Assembly: GCF_049532985.1 (NCBI RefSeq)
Contig: NZ_CP186693.1
Span: 5,704,001 to 5,768,000, forward strand
Length of the DNA stretch: 64,000 nt
Direction of reading: 5' to 3'
From: Promicromonospora sp049532985
GTDB taxonomy: Bacteria; Actinomycetota; Actinomycetes; Actinomycetales; Cellulomonadaceae
In this document: positions 8,498-16,750 of the stretch, in pieces
Layout: every line of letters begins with the position of its first letter
Numbering within the stretch: position 1 is the stretch's first letter
The notes under the pieces: generated by a model
Databases searched by the model: none
What the model was told of the DNA's origin: nothing
Seen by the model: only the letters and a program-made list of their open reading frames with translations
Made by a program: the position numbers and the translations under genes

Positions 8498-9411
8498 CCC
8501 TTCACGGCTCCCTGCATGATGCCTGCGACGAGCTGCTTGCCGACGAAGACGAAGATCACCAGCAGCGGCAGCGTCACGAGGAACACGCCGCCCATGACCA
8601 ACGAGTAGTCCACGAAGTAGTTCGACTGCAGCGACTTTACGACGAGTGGCAGTGTCGGGTTCTCCGAGTTGAGCACGATCGACGGCCAGAAGAAGTTGGT
8701 CCACTGCTGGACGAACGTGAACAGGCCCAGCATCGCCGCCGCCGGCCGGGCGGCAGGCAGCGCGATGCTCCAGAACGTGCGGATCATCGAGGCGCCGTCC
8801 ACGCGGGCTGCCTCGATGAGCTCGTAGGGCAGCGACTCCGACAGGTACTGCGTCATCCAGAACACGCCGAAGGCCGTGACCAGGGCGGGCACGATGACCG
8901 CCTGGAGCTTGCCGATCCAGTCGAGGTCGGTCATGAGGATGTACATGGGGATGACGCCGAGCTGCGTCGGCACCGCCATCGTCGCGATGACGAACACCAG
9001 CAGGGGGCCGCGCCCGCGGAAGCGCAGCTTCGCGAACGAGTACCCGGCCAGGGTGGAGAACAGCACGACGGACACCGAGACGAGGATCGCGATGATCAGC
9101 GAGTTCGCCAGGGCTTTCCAGAAGTTGATCTGGGTGGACTCGATGACGGTCTGGAACTGCGTGAACAGCGACAGGTCGGGGAGCCACTGCGGCACCGCGT
9201 TGCGTGAGATCTCGACCGGGTCGGACGAGCCGAGCAGCAGCGTGAAGTACAGCGGGAAGGCCGAGACGAGCAGCACGATCCCGAGCAGGGTGTAGACGAT
9301 CCAGCCGGCGCGGCGGTTCGGACCGCCGGCGGCCTTCCGGGCCCGGCGGCGAGCGGCCGCCTTGGCGGCGCCCGCTCCCGCGGTCTGGGCGGTGACGGCG
9401 ACGGAGCTCAT
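8494..9411 (-). CDS. Carbohydrate ABC transporter permease (CebG/MalG-like)
   Basis: Second inner-membrane permease subunit of a CUT1 sugar importer, 305 residues. About six membrane helices begin near residue 37, and the EAA loop EAARVDGASMIRTFWSIALP, which docks the ATPase, lies near residue 205. A basic Ala-rich cytoplasmic N-terminus of about 35 residues precedes helix 1. Its start overlaps the stop of the other permease gene as ATGA, and it overlaps the glucosidase gene downstream. No ATPase is encoded in the window; actinobacterial Ceb systems commonly borrow MsiK encoded elsewhere. Confidence 0.93.
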   Translation of the reverse strand: MSSVAVTAQTAGAGAAKAAARRRARKAAGGPNRRAGWIVYTLLGIVLLVSAFPLYFTLLLGSSDPVEISRNAVPQWLPDLSLFTQFQTVIESTQINFWKALANSLIIAILVSVSVVLFSTLAGYSFAKLRFRGRGPLLVFVIATMAVPTQLGVIPMYILMTDLDWIGKLQAVIVPALVTAFGVFWMTQYLSESLPYELIEAARVDGASMIRTFWSIALPAARPAAAMLGLFTFVQQWTNFFWPSIVLNSENPTLPLVVKSLQSNYFVDYSLVMGGVFLVTLPLLVIFVFVGKQLVAGIMQGAVKG

Positions 9412-10424
9412 GCGTTCCCCCTGGTGCTGCTCTTGCGGGTGGCCTTCCTGGCGGCGTCCGACGTCGAGATGCGCCGCGTGACCAGGAAGTTGACGAGGCC
9501 GATGAGGACGATCAGGAGGAACAGCAGCCAGGCGACGGCCGAGGCGCGCCCGAGACTGTGCTGGTCACCCCAGGCGAGGTCGTAGAGGTACACGACCGTG
9601 GTCATCCAGTTCTGGTCCGGGCCGCCGAGGCCGTACACGTCGAACATGCGGACCTCGTCGAAGATCTGCAGGCCGCCGATGGTCGAGGTGATGACGACGA
9701 AGATGATCGTGGCGCGGATCTGCGGCACCGTGATGGAGAAGAACTGGCGCACGCGGCCGGCGCCGTCGATCACGGCCGCCTCGTAGAGGTCGCGGGGAAC
9801 GGCCTGCATCGCGGCGAGGAAGATCAGCGCGTTGTAGCCCGTCCAGCGGTAGTTGACCATCGTGGCGATGGCGAGGTGGCTGGCGAGGCGGTCACCGTGC
9901 CAGGCGACGGGGTCCAGGCCGACCACGCCGAGGATCGAGTTGATGAGGCCGTACTGGTCGGCGAACAGGCGGCCGAAGATCATCGACACGGCGACGGGGG
10001 CCACGACGTAGGGGATCAGCACGCCCATGCGCCAGAACGTCGCGGCGCGCAGGTTCTGGTCCAGCAGGGCGGCGATCGTGATCGCGACGATCACCTGCGG
10101 CACCGAGGACAGCACGAAGATGGACAGCGTGTTGCCCAGGCTCTTCCAGAACGTGGGCTGCGCCAGCACGTCGGAGAAGTTCTGCAGGCCCACGAAGTCG
10201 CCCTGCCCGCCCAGCAGGCTCCAGTCGTGGACCGACACGTAGGCCGTGTACGCGAGCGGGAACAGGCCGGTCACCGCGAACAGGACGAAGAACGGCGAGA
10301 TGTACAGGTAGGGCGAGAGCTTCACGTCCCAGCGGCCGAGCCGCTGGGAGAAGCCGAGCCGGCGCGGCTCGCGTCGAGGTGCACCGGAGCCCGGTGCCGA
10401 TCGTTGAGGTGTCAGGACAGCCAT
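9408..10424 (-). CDS. Carbohydrate ABC transporter permease (CebF/MalF-like)
   Basis: First permease subunit of the CUT1 sugar importer, 338 residues. About six membrane helices start near residue 38 (YLYISPFFVLFAVTGLFPL). The EAA-type ATPase-docking motif YEAAVIDGAGRVRQFFSITV lies near residue 215. It is separated from the upstream binding-protein gene by 155 bp holding a large hairpin (10475-10524), which may lower its expression relative to the binding protein. It is coupled to the next permease gene by a 4-bp overlap. Confidence 0.93.
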   Translation of the reverse strand: MAVLTPQRSAPGSGAPRREPRRLGFSQRLGRWDVKLSPYLYISPFFVLFAVTGLFPLAYTAYVSVHDWSLLGGQGDFVGLQNFSDVLAQPTFWKSLGNTLSIFVLSSVPQVIVAITIAALLDQNLRAATFWRMGVLIPYVVAPVAVSMIFGRLFADQYGLINSILGVVGLDPVAWHGDRLASHLAIATMVNYRWTGYNALIFLAAMQAVPRDLYEAAVIDGAGRVRQFFSITVPQIRATIIFVVITSTIGGLQIFDEVRMFDVYGLGGPDQNWMTTVVYLYDLAWGDQHSLGRASAVAWLLFLLIVLIGLVNFLVTRRISTSDAARKATRKSSTRGNA

Positions 10425-10474
10425 GTCATCTTCCCGGTCTTCCGCCGCGTCGTCGTCGGGTGGTCACTTCCTGC

Positions 10475-10524
10475 GACGTGCCGGGCACCCAGGTCACGCG
10501 GGTGACCTGTGTGCCCGGCACGTC
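10475..10524 (-). terminator. Intercistronic hairpin between binding protein and permease genes
   Basis: A 14-bp perfect outer stem encloses an inner 7-bp stem (AGGTCAC/GTGACCT). It sits 55 nt after the binding-protein stop and 50 nt before the permease start. Such elements usually act as partial terminators or protect the upstream mRNA, giving excess binding protein over membrane subunits. Confidence 0.65.
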
Positions 10525-10579
10525 GGCGGTGCGGCTCAGGCGCTGTCGGCAGCGCCCGGGCCTGCGGTGTCGCTACGGG

Positions 10580-11899
10580 TCAGCCGAGGGCCGCGGCCTT
10601 CTCGACGGCCTCGTCCCACGCCTCCTCCGGGGACTGGGACTTGGTCAGGTCCACGCGGTTCAGCGCGTTGGTGACCTCGTCACGGATGGCGAAGTAGTGC
10701 GCGCCCTTGTACGGGGCACCCTCGATCGACTGGGCACGGGTGGAGAAGATCTGACCCACCGGGGCGTCGTTGAAGAACTCGTTGGTGAAGCTCTGGACGG
10801 CCTCGGACTCCTGCGCCTCGATCTGCGACGGGAAGGTACCCGAGGTCTCGAACGCCTTGGTCTGCTGCTCCGGAGCGGTCAGCCACGCGGCGAGCTCCTT
10901 GGCCGCCTCGGTGTGCTCGCCCGAGGCCGGCACGGTGAGGAACGAACCGCCCCAGTTGCCGCCGCCACCGGGGAAGACGTCGGCGATGTCCCAGCCCTCG
11001 ATGCCACCGGAGTTCTGCTCGATCGGGCCCGTCATCCAGGCCGGGCAGAGCATCGTGGCGAAGGCGTCGGCCTGGAAGCCGGCGACCCAGTCGTCGCCCC
11101 ACTGCTCGAGACCGGCCGAGAGGTCGCCGGACGACGCGGTGATCTCGTCGTAGATGTCCTTGACGTCGGTGTTCGTCGCGAGGTCGGTGGGCTCACCCGT
11201 CTCCGGGTCCTCGAACGCGGCGGGGAGCTGGTTGATCATGCCCTGGAACGTGCCGGCGGCGCTGTCGTACCAGGCGGCGTCGGACTCCTTGACGAAGTCC
11301 TTGCCCACCTCGAAGTAGTCCTCCCACGTGGCGTCCTCGCCACCGAGCAGCTCCGCGACCTCCTCGCGGTCGGTCGGCAGACCGGCCTCCTCGAACAGGT
11401 CGGAGCGGTAGCAGATGGCCTCGGGGCCGATGTCGGTGCCGTAACCGATCACCTTGCCGTCGGGCGTGGTGGCCTGCTGCACCTTCCAGTCCACCCAGCG
11501 GCCGTCGAGCTCCGGGTCGGCCAGGTCGGTGAACAGGTCGGGGTACTGCGAGAGCTCCGGCAGCCAGTCGACCTCGATGGCCTCGATGTCGGCCAGGCCC
11601 TCGCCACCGGCGGCGAGCTTGGTGGTCATGTTGCTGCGTGCGTCGTCGGTCGTGGCGGCCTTGACGTGCTCGACCGTGACGTTCGGGTGCTCCTTCGTGT
11701 ACTCGGCGAGCATCTCGTCCGTGTAGCCGAAGTCGTTGAACGTCGCGACCTTCAGGGTGATGGGGCCGTCCTCCTCGGCGGCCCCCTCGTCGGACCCGCC
11801 GCCGCAGGCGGTGAGCGCGAGGGCGACGGCGGCCACGCCGGCGGTCGCCTGGAGGGTACGGGCGACGGGGCGCCGCATGGGTCGGGTACTGCTCAGCAC
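10580..11899 (-). CDS. Sugar ABC transporter substrate-binding lipoprotein (CebE-like), copy 1
   Basis: 439-residue family 1 extracellular solute-binding protein. A twin-basic N-terminus, hydrophobic segment and lipobox LTAC (Cys at about residue 32) predict a membrane-anchored lipoprotein. It would bind cello-oligosaccharides or related beta-glucosides for the permeases encoded downstream. It shares long identical stretches with the gene at 12087-13427, such as GYGTDIGPEAICYRSDLFEE and GLPTDREEVAELLGG. The GTG at 11899 has GGGAG six bases upstream. Two CebR-like operators lie 83-120 bp upstream, so this gene heads the regulated transcription unit with the permeases, glucosidase and repressor. 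Confidence 0.92.
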   Translation of the reverse strand: MLSSTRPMRRPVARTLQATAGVAAVALALTACGGGSDEGAAEEDGPITLKVATFNDFGYTDEMLAEYTKEHPNVTVEHVKAATTDDARSNMTTKLAAGGEGLADIEAIEVDWLPELSQYPDLFTDLADPELDGRWVDWKVQQATTPDGKVIGYGTDIGPEAICYRSDLFEEAGLPTDREEVAELLGGEDATWEDYFEVGKDFVKESDAAWYDSAAGTFQGMINQLPAAFEDPETGEPTDLATNTDVKDIYDEITASSGDLSAGLEQWGDDWVAGFQADAFATMLCPAWMTGPIEQNSGGIEGWDIADVFPGGGGNWGGSFLTVPASGEHTEAAKELAAWLTAPEQQTKAFETSGTFPSQIEAQESEAVQSFTNEFFNDAPVGQIFSTRAQSIEGAPYKGAHYFAIRDEVTNALNRVDLTKSQSPEEAWDEAVEKAAALG

Positions 11900-11981
11900 T
11901 GGGGACTCCCTTGTCGTGCGGTCTGGGTGCTACGGGTCGAGCTCGGCGCGGTCGCGTGCGGGCACGGCGGCGTACCGGTAC

Positions 11982-11995
11982 TGGGAGCGCTTCCA
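11982..11995. promoter_or_regulatory. CebR-type operator 1
   Basis: TGGGAGCGCTTCCA differs at one position from the TGGGAGCGCTCCCA palindrome known for CebR and CelR repressors. It lies downstream of the predicted promoter of the operon. Confidence 0.85.
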
Positions 11996-12005
11996 TACTC
12001 AGGTG

Positions 12006-12019
12006 TGGTAGCGCTCCCA
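12006..12019. promoter_or_regulatory. CebR-type operator 2
   Basis: TGGTAGCGCTCCCA, one mismatch from consensus, is centred 24 bp from operator 1 and overlaps the predicted transcription start. Two full helical turns plus about 3 bp separate the centres, which would allow two dimers on nearly the same DNA face. Confidence 0.85.
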
Positions 12020-12028
12020 CGGGCACAG

Positions 12029-12058
12029 ATCGTTGCGCCGCCCACCGTGTCGTGTCAA
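12029..12058 (-). promoter_or_regulatory. Promoter of the operator-controlled transport operon
   Basis: On the minus strand a perfect -35 TTGACA (12058-12053) is followed after 18 nt by AACGAT (12034-12029). Transcription would start inside operator 2, so repressor binding would block initiation. It begins 28 nt after the stop codon of binding-protein copy 2. Confidence 0.55.
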
Positions 12059-12086
12059 GGCGGGCAACGGGCGAACCTTGGTTCGG

Positions 12087-13427
12087 TCACTGCTTGATCC
12101 GGATGTCCCCGGTGCTCTGGACGGCCTGGTTCCAGGCGATCTCCGGGCTGTTGTTGCCGGCGTCGACGGCGGCCAGCGCGTTGTTGAGCTCGTCGCGGAT
12201 CGCGAAGTAGTACGGGCCCTTGTAGGGCGCGCCGTCGATGGACTGGGCCCGCGCCGTGAAGATCTTGCCGACCGGGGCGTTGTTGAAGAAGGGGTTGACG
12301 TAGCCCTGGACGGCCTCGGAGTCCTGCGCCGCGATCTGCGACGGGAAGGCGCCCGCCGTCGTGAAGGCCGTGGTCTGCTGCTCGGGTGCGGTGAGCCAGG
12401 CGGCGAGCTTCTTCGCCTCCTCGGGGTAGGCGCCGGCCGACGGGACGGCGAGGAAGGAGCCCCCCCAGTTACCGCCGCCGCCGGGGAAGACGTTGGCCAC
12501 GTCCCAGCCCTGCACGCCCGGGGAGTAGGACTCGATCGGACCCATCATCCAGCCCGGGCACAGCATGGTCGCGAAGGCGTCCTCCTGGAACCCGGCGGTC
12601 CACTCGGGGGTCCACTGCTCCAGGCCGGCCGAGAGACCGTCGGCGATGGCGCCGGTGATCTGGTCGTAGATGACGCGGACGTCGTTGTTGATGGCCAGGT
12701 CGGTCGGCAGCTGCGTCGCCGGGTCCTCGAACGCCGCGGGGAGCTGGTTGACCATGCCCTGGAAAGTGCCGGTCGTGCCGTCGAACCAGGCCGCCTCGGA
12801 CTGCGCCGTGAACTGGCGGCCCACCTCGAAGTAGCGCTCCCACGTCGCGTTCTTGCCGCCGAGCAGCTCCGCGACCTCCTCGCGGTCGGTCGGCAGGCCG
12901 GCCTCCTCGAACAGGTCGGAGCGGTAGCAGATGGCCTCCGGGCCGATGTCGGTGCCGTAGCCGAGCAGCTTGCCGTCCGGTGTGGTCGCCTGCGCCACCT
13001 TCCAGTCGACCCAGCGCTTGGTGACCTCGGGGTCCGTCAGGTCCTCGAAGAGGTCCGAGTGCTCCATGAGCTCGGGCATCCAGTCCACCTCGGCCGCGAC
13101 CACGTCGGCGAGCTCGGAGCCGTCACCCGTGGTGAAGGCCTTGAGCATCTGCAGGCGGGCCTCGTCCGAGGTCGGCGCCACCACGTGCTCCACGGTGACG
13201 TTCGGGTTCTCCTCGGTGTACTTGGCGAGGAGCTCGTCCGTGTACCCGAAGTTGTTGAACGTCGACACCGTGAGGGTGATCGGACCGTCGGCGCCGCCGT
13301 CGCCCGCGGGGTCCTGCCCCAGGAGCGAGCCGCAGGCCGAGAGGGGCAGGACGACGACCGTCAGCGCGGCGAGGGCCGCGCGCCGGCGCGCGGTGCGACC
13401 TCGAACCGATCTGATGTTGCTGGGCAC
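12087..13427 (-). CDS. Sugar ABC transporter substrate-binding lipoprotein (CebE-like), copy 2
   Basis: 446-residue paralogue of the binding protein encoded downstream. Signal peptide and lipobox LSAC (Cys at about 32) are evident. The mature parts of the two proteins align over their whole length with few gaps, which indicates a tandem duplication. Divergence concentrates at the N-terminus and at residues 85-125 and 245-275. Having two binding proteins for one permease pair could broaden substrate range. The GTG at 13427 follows GAGGAG. Its upstream region has no good CebR box; half-site-like TGAGAGCG elements at 13468-13487 are too weak to assign, so it may be controlled differently from copy 1. 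Confidence 0.9.
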   Translation of the reverse strand: MPSNIRSVRGRTARRRAALAALTVVVLPLSACGSLLGQDPAGDGGADGPITLTVSTFNNFGYTDELLAKYTEENPNVTVEHVVAPTSDEARLQMLKAFTTGDGSELADVVAAEVDWMPELMEHSDLFEDLTDPEVTKRWVDWKVAQATTPDGKLLGYGTDIGPEAICYRSDLFEEAGLPTDREEVAELLGGKNATWERYFEVGRQFTAQSEAAWFDGTTGTFQGMVNQLPAAFEDPATQLPTDLAINNDVRVIYDQITGAIADGLSAGLEQWTPEWTAGFQEDAFATMLCPGWMMGPIESYSPGVQGWDVANVFPGGGGNWGGSFLAVPSAGAYPEEAKKLAAWLTAPEQQTTAFTTAGAFPSQIAAQDSEAVQGYVNPFFNNAPVGKIFTARAQSIDGAPYKGPYYFAIRDELNNALAAVDAGNNSPEIAWNQAVQSTGDIRIKQ

Positions 13428-13585
13428 TGGGACTCCTCAGTGGTCAGGACGCATGCGTGTCACGTTGTGAGAGCGATATGAGAGCACAAAAATGCGCACA
13501 TCAGACACGAATGTTCGCACAACGTCCCCGTGCGACGGCAGGGCCCCGATCCGGCGTCCTCCGCACGGACCTCCGGAGCCGGCGG

Positions 13586-14110
13586 TCAGCTCGTCCCGCT
13601 GCGCCTGCCCGCCAGCCAGTCCCGGCCGGCCTCCGCCTCGGTCTCGAGCGTGGTGCGCACCGCCGAGACCGCGGCCTCCTCGATCACCGAACCGAACAGC
13701 GGCACCGTCGCCCGGACGTCGCCCGCGTAGGTCAGCCGCGTGCCGCCGTCGGGCTGCGTCGTGAGGTTCGCCGTGGCCGTGACGCGGACGGGCGCGCCCA
13801 GGATCTCGACGGCCACCGTGCCGGTGCGCCGGTCGTCGGACGCCGCCTCCCAGGCCTCCGCCTGCCGGATCTCCAGGTGCGCGCCGACGAAGGGGCGGGC
13901 CTGCACGGGGATGATGTCGGTCGGCAGGGTGCGCCGCACCACGACGGTGAATCCTGCGGCGGCGGTCCCGGTGACGTCCGCCTGCTCGACCACGCCGTTG
14001 ACGGACCCGGTCGAACGCTGGGCGCGCCAGCGGACGAACGTCTCGTCGGCGAGCATCGCGGCGACGTCGTCGATGTTCGCGGGGAACGTCAGGTCCACTG
14101 TCAGGTGCAC
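13586..14110 (-). CDS. DUF2505 domain protein
   Basis: 174-residue soluble protein of the actinobacterial DUF2505 family, which resembles START/SRPBCC lipid-binding folds. Evidence is the opening VDLTFPANIDDVAAMLADE, central TAAAGFTVVVRRTLPTDIIP and the C-terminal helix EEAAVSAVRTTLETEAEAGRDWLAG, typical of that fold. The GTG at 14110 follows a strong GAGGAGG; a TAGAGT -10 box lies at 14151-14156 on the minus strand. It is divergent from pdtaS. Its function is not known. Confidence 0.8.
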   Translation of the reverse strand: MHLTVDLTFPANIDDVAAMLADETFVRWRAQRSTGSVNGVVEQADVTGTAAAGFTVVVRRTLPTDIIPVQARPFVGAHLEIRQAEAWEAASDDRRTGTVAVEILGAPVRVTATANLTTQPDGGTRLTYAGDVRATVPLFGSVIEEAAVSAVRTTLETEAEAGRDWLAGRRSGTS

Positions 14111-14227
14111 GGGCTTCCTCCTCGCGGCGACGGGGCATGCCGGTGGTGGAACTCTAACCGACGCGGTGCCCACGGCCCCTGGCGGGTACACGTCTGCCCC
14201 TCGGCAGGCCATGGCACGGTTCCGGCA

Positions 14228-14233
14228 TAGGCT
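14228..14233 (+). promoter_or_regulatory. -10 box of leaderless pdtaS
   Basis: TAGGCT lies 7 nt before the GTG at 14241. It fixes the GTG rather than the ATG at 14250 as the likely first codon. Confidence 0.5.
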
Positions 14234-14240
14234 GGGGTGC

Positions 14241-15746
14241 GTGTCCGCGATGAGTGACCTGATCCTTGAGCACGCCGACCTCGAACCAGCAGACGTGGAG
14301 TGGCTGCACCTCCTGGTCGGCGACTGGCAGGTGGTCTCGGACCTCGCGTTCGCGGACCTGGTGCTGTGGCTGCCCACCGACGACGGGCGGTTCGTGGCGA
14401 TCGCCCAGTGCCGCCCCTCGACGGGTGCGACGGTGCACTACGACGACATCGTCGGTTCCTTCGCCCCGGAGGGCCAGCGCCCGCAGCTCGCACGGGCGAT
14501 GGACGAGGCCAAGGCGCAGCGCGCCCGCGAACCGCGCTGGTTCGGCGCGTACGCGGTGCGCGAGGAGGCGATCCCCGTGGTCCACAAGGACACGGCGATC
14601 GCAGTGGTCGCGCGGCAGACCAACCTCGGCTCGGGCCGTACGCCGTCGCGCCTGGAGCTGAACTACGTCGAGGCCGCCGACGACCTCGTGGCGATGATTC
14701 CCCGCGGCGAGTTCCCGCTGCCCAACGCGGCGACCGGCTCGCGCCGCGGCGCCCCGCGCGTGGGTGACGGCCTGATCCGGCTCAACTCCGAGGGCGAGGT
14801 CCTGTACGCGAGCCCGAACGCCCTGTCGTGCTTTCACCGGCTCGGCGTGATCGGCCCCCTCGTGGGGCAGTCGCTCGTCGAGGTGACGGCGGAGCTGGTG
14901 GAACAGCTCCAGCCCGTGGACGAGTCGCTGCCGCTCGTGGTGATGGGCCGCGCGCCCTGGCGCACCGACATCGAGGCGCACGGGGTGTCGTTGTCGCTGC
15001 GCGCGATGCCGCTGACCGACCGCGGGCAGCGCATCGGGGCGGTGCTGCTGTGCCGCGACGTGTCCGAGCTGCGCCGTCGCGAGCGGGAGCTCATCACCAA
15101 GGACGCGACGATCCGTGAGATCCACCACCGGGTCAAGAACAACCTGCAGACCGTGGCCGCGCTGCTGCGGCTCCAGGCGCGGCGCATGGACGTGCCCGCG
15201 GCCAAGGAGGCGCTGGAGGAGGCGATGCGGCGCGTGTCGACGATCGCCCTGGTGCACGAGAGCCTGTCGCAGACCCTCGACGAGCAGGTCGAGCTCGACG
15301 ACATGGTGGGCCGGGCCCTGCGGCTGACGGCCGACGTGGCCTCGGCGGGTACGTCCGTGCGCACGGTGCGCACCGGATCGTTCGGCATGGTGCCCGCGCA
15401 GGACGCGACGCCGCTCGCCCTGGTGCTCACGGAGCTGGTCACCAACGCGGTGGAGCACGGGTTCGTCGGCCGGTCCTCGGGCACCGTCGAGATCGGCGTG
15501 GAGCGGGACAACGCCGACCTGCGCGTGATCGTCGCGGACGACGGCGTGGGCCTGCCGCAGAACGGCGGCAGCGGCGGGCGGGGCCCGGGCAGCGGCCTGG
15601 GGACGCAGATCGTGCGGACGCTCGTCACCAACGAGCTCGGGGGGACCATCGAGTGGTCCGCCCGCGAGGGTGGCGGTACGCAGGTCGAGCTGCAGCTCGT
15701 GCTGCGGGCGACCGACGGGGCCGGGAAAGACGTGAGCCGCGCCTGA
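14241..15746 (+). CDS. pdtaS: Sensor histidine kinase PdtaS
   Basis: Cytoplasmic histidine kinase of 501 residues, collinear with mycobacterial PdtaS, which phosphorylates the RNA-binding antiterminator PdtaR. An N-terminal GAF-like sensor (about 1-150), a PAS domain (about 165-270), the HisKA_2 dimerisation helix with the His pair at 295-296 in IHHRVKNNLQ, and a HATPase domain (about 390-490; TELVTNAVEHGF, DDGVGLP, GLGTQIV) are visible. No membrane segment is present. PdtaR is not in the window. The gene is monocistronic, with a leaderless GTG start and its stop codon buried in a large terminator. The pdtaS-whiB1 neighbourhood is also found in Mycobacterium tuberculosis. Confidence 0.93.
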   Translation: MSAMSDLILEHADLEPADVEWLHLLVGDWQVVSDLAFADLVLWLPTDDGRFVAIAQCRPSTGATVHYDDIVGSFAPEGQRPQLARAMDEAKAQRAREPRWFGAYAVREEAIPVVHKDTAIAVVARQTNLGSGRTPSRLELNYVEAADDLVAMIPRGEFPLPNAATGSRRGAPRVGDGLIRLNSEGEVLYASPNALSCFHRLGVIGPLVGQSLVEVTAELVEQLQPVDESLPLVVMGRAPWRTDIEAHGVSLSLRAMPLTDRGQRIGAVLLCRDVSELRRRERELITKDATIREIHHRVKNNLQTVAALLRLQARRMDVPAAKEALEEAMRRVSTIALVHESLSQTLDEQVELDDMVGRALRLTADVASAGTSVRTVRTGSFGMVPAQDATPLALVLTELVTNAVEHGFVGRSSGTVEIGVERDNADLRVIVADDGVGLPQNGGSGGRGPGSGLGTQIVRTLVTNELGGTIEWSAREGGGTQVELQLVLRATDGAGKDVSRA

Positions 15747-15776
15747 GCGGAGGGGGAGTGCTCAGGCGCGGCTCAC
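15732..15776. terminator. Bidirectional terminator overlapping the pdtaS stop codon
   Basis: A perfect 16-bp stem with a 13-nt loop; the left arm contains the last codons and TGA of pdtaS. The right arm ends 18 nt from the stop of the convergent whiB1, so it can end both transcripts. Confidence 0.8.
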
Positions 15777-15794
15777 ACAGAGCGTCGCGGGGTG

Positions 15795-16043
15795 TCAGCC
15801 GGCGCGGCGGGCGCGGGCGGTGCGGCGCTTGAGCGCACGGCGCTCGTCCTCACTCATACCGCCCCAGACGCCGGCGTCCTGGCCGGACTCGATCGCCCAC
15901 TTGAGGCAGGTGTCGACGACGTCGCAGCGACGGCACACGGCCTTCGCCTCCTCGATCTGCAGCAGGGCGGGGCCCGTGTTGCCGATCGGGAAGAACAGTT
16001 CGGGGTCCTCTTCGAGGCATGCTGCGCGGTGGCGCCAGTCCAT
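15795..16043 (-). CDS. whiB1: WhiB1-type iron-sulfur transcription factor
   Basis: 82-residue WhiB protein holding a 4Fe-4S cluster through Cys9, Cys37, Cys40 and Cys46, with the turn GVWGG and basic C-terminus RRALKRRTARARRAG for DNA binding. The sequence DWRHRAACLEEDPELFFPIG is nearly that of mycobacterial WhiB1 and Streptomyces WblE, essential NO-responsive regulators that bind the primary sigma factor. The ATG at 16043 has AAGGAG 8 nt upstream and matches the usual WhiB1 N-terminus; the GTG at 16049 sits too close to that Shine-Dalgarno. A long 5' region (to 16327) separates it from the next gene. Confidence 0.96.
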   Translation of the reverse strand: MDWRHRAACLEEDPELFFPIGNTGPALLQIEEAKAVCRRCDVVDTCLKWAIESGQDAGVWGGMSEDERRALKRRTARARRAG

Positions 16044-16327
16044 GGTCACGTACTCCTTGGAAGGAACTACCCGCCGTCCGGCTCGCCACGTGGGAGCATC
16101 GTCGTCGTGCGTGTGGGGCGCTCAGTTCTGGGGTGGATCGTTTTCCGATCCCTGGCGCCAGCGGCGACCGACGGGGGTCTGTTCGAGGTGTGTGTGGATT
16201 GCTGCATCTAGGTTCACACGCTCGTGAACGCTCGCACAAGGGGTTACGGCGAAGTTTCTCGATCGTGAACCCTGAGGTATCCGTCACACTATTGTGAATT
16301 GCCCGCCCACCAGTATCCTAGTCCGTC
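16044..16327. other. Intergenic region between whiB1 and a membrane-protein gene
   Basis: 284 bp with no gene, shared by divergent promoters. It holds an inverted repeat GTTCAC-N6-GTGAAC at 16212-16229 and TCACA-N4-TGTGA at 16284-16297, the latter overlapping the plus-strand -35 box. A whiB1 promoter could not be fixed. Mycobacterial whiB1 is controlled by a CRP-family protein; the repeats here are not in the standard CRP orientation. Confidence 0.5.
16292..16319 (+). promoter_or_regulatory. Promoter of the membrane-protein gene at 16328
   Basis: -35 TTGTGA (16292-16297), 16-nt spacer, -10 TATCCT (16314-16319), then 8 nt to the GTG start: a leaderless promoter. The -35 box lies inside the TCACA/TGTGA inverted repeat. 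Confidence 0.55.
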
Positions 16328-16750
16328 GTGCCCGTACTGAAAGCCTTTTTCGCACCTCGTGTTCCGGCGTTTCTCCGTGCCCTCGTGATCGGCGTGGTCG
16401 TTGAGGTGATCGGCCTCCTGGCATTCGCCGTGGTGTTACTTGGTGAACTCCTTACGGGTGGTTCCACGTCGGTGGGAGTGAGCCTCTTTCTCGTTGTGTT
16501 CCTCCTGGGTGTCGGCTGGGTTCTCGTGGTGTCCGCCCGTGCACTTCTGATCGGCCGGCGTTCGGGTCGCGGACCCGTCGTGACCTGGCAGCTCTTCCAG
16601 ATCATCGGGTCGGTCGCGGCCATCGGGAGCGGCACCGGCATCGCGGTGGCGGGCGGCTGGGTCGTCCTGCTGATCGCCGTCGCGGTCGGTGTCCTGCTCA
16701 TGACGCCGTCCGTGGTCGCGGCGACGTCGGAGACCGGCTCCGCCGACTGA
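16328..16750 (+). CDS. Small conserved membrane protein (Rv3217c-like position)
   Basis: 140 residues with four predicted membrane helices (about 18-40, 50-70, 88-110, 108-128) and a Ser/Thr tail. No catalytic motif is visible. In M. tuberculosis a small integral membrane protein gene also lies close to whiB1 and pdtaS, so I read this as the counterpart, but by position and topology only. Codon use is less GC-biased at the 5' end than in its neighbours. Its last 53 nt overlap the 3' end of the convergent FtsK-like gene. Function unknown. Confidence 0.7.
   Translation: MPVLKAFFAPRVPAFLRALVIGVVVEVIGLLAFAVVLLGELLTGGSTSVGVSLFLVVFLLGVGWVLVVSARALLIGRRSGRGPVVTWQLFQIIGSVAAIGSGTGIAVAGGWVVLLIAVAVGVLLMTPSVVAATSETGSAD

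Noticed and set aside
13468..13487. Third CebR-like operator upstream of binding-protein copy 2
   Set aside because: TGAGAGCGATATGA matches the consensus at only 9 of 14 positions and is not palindromic.
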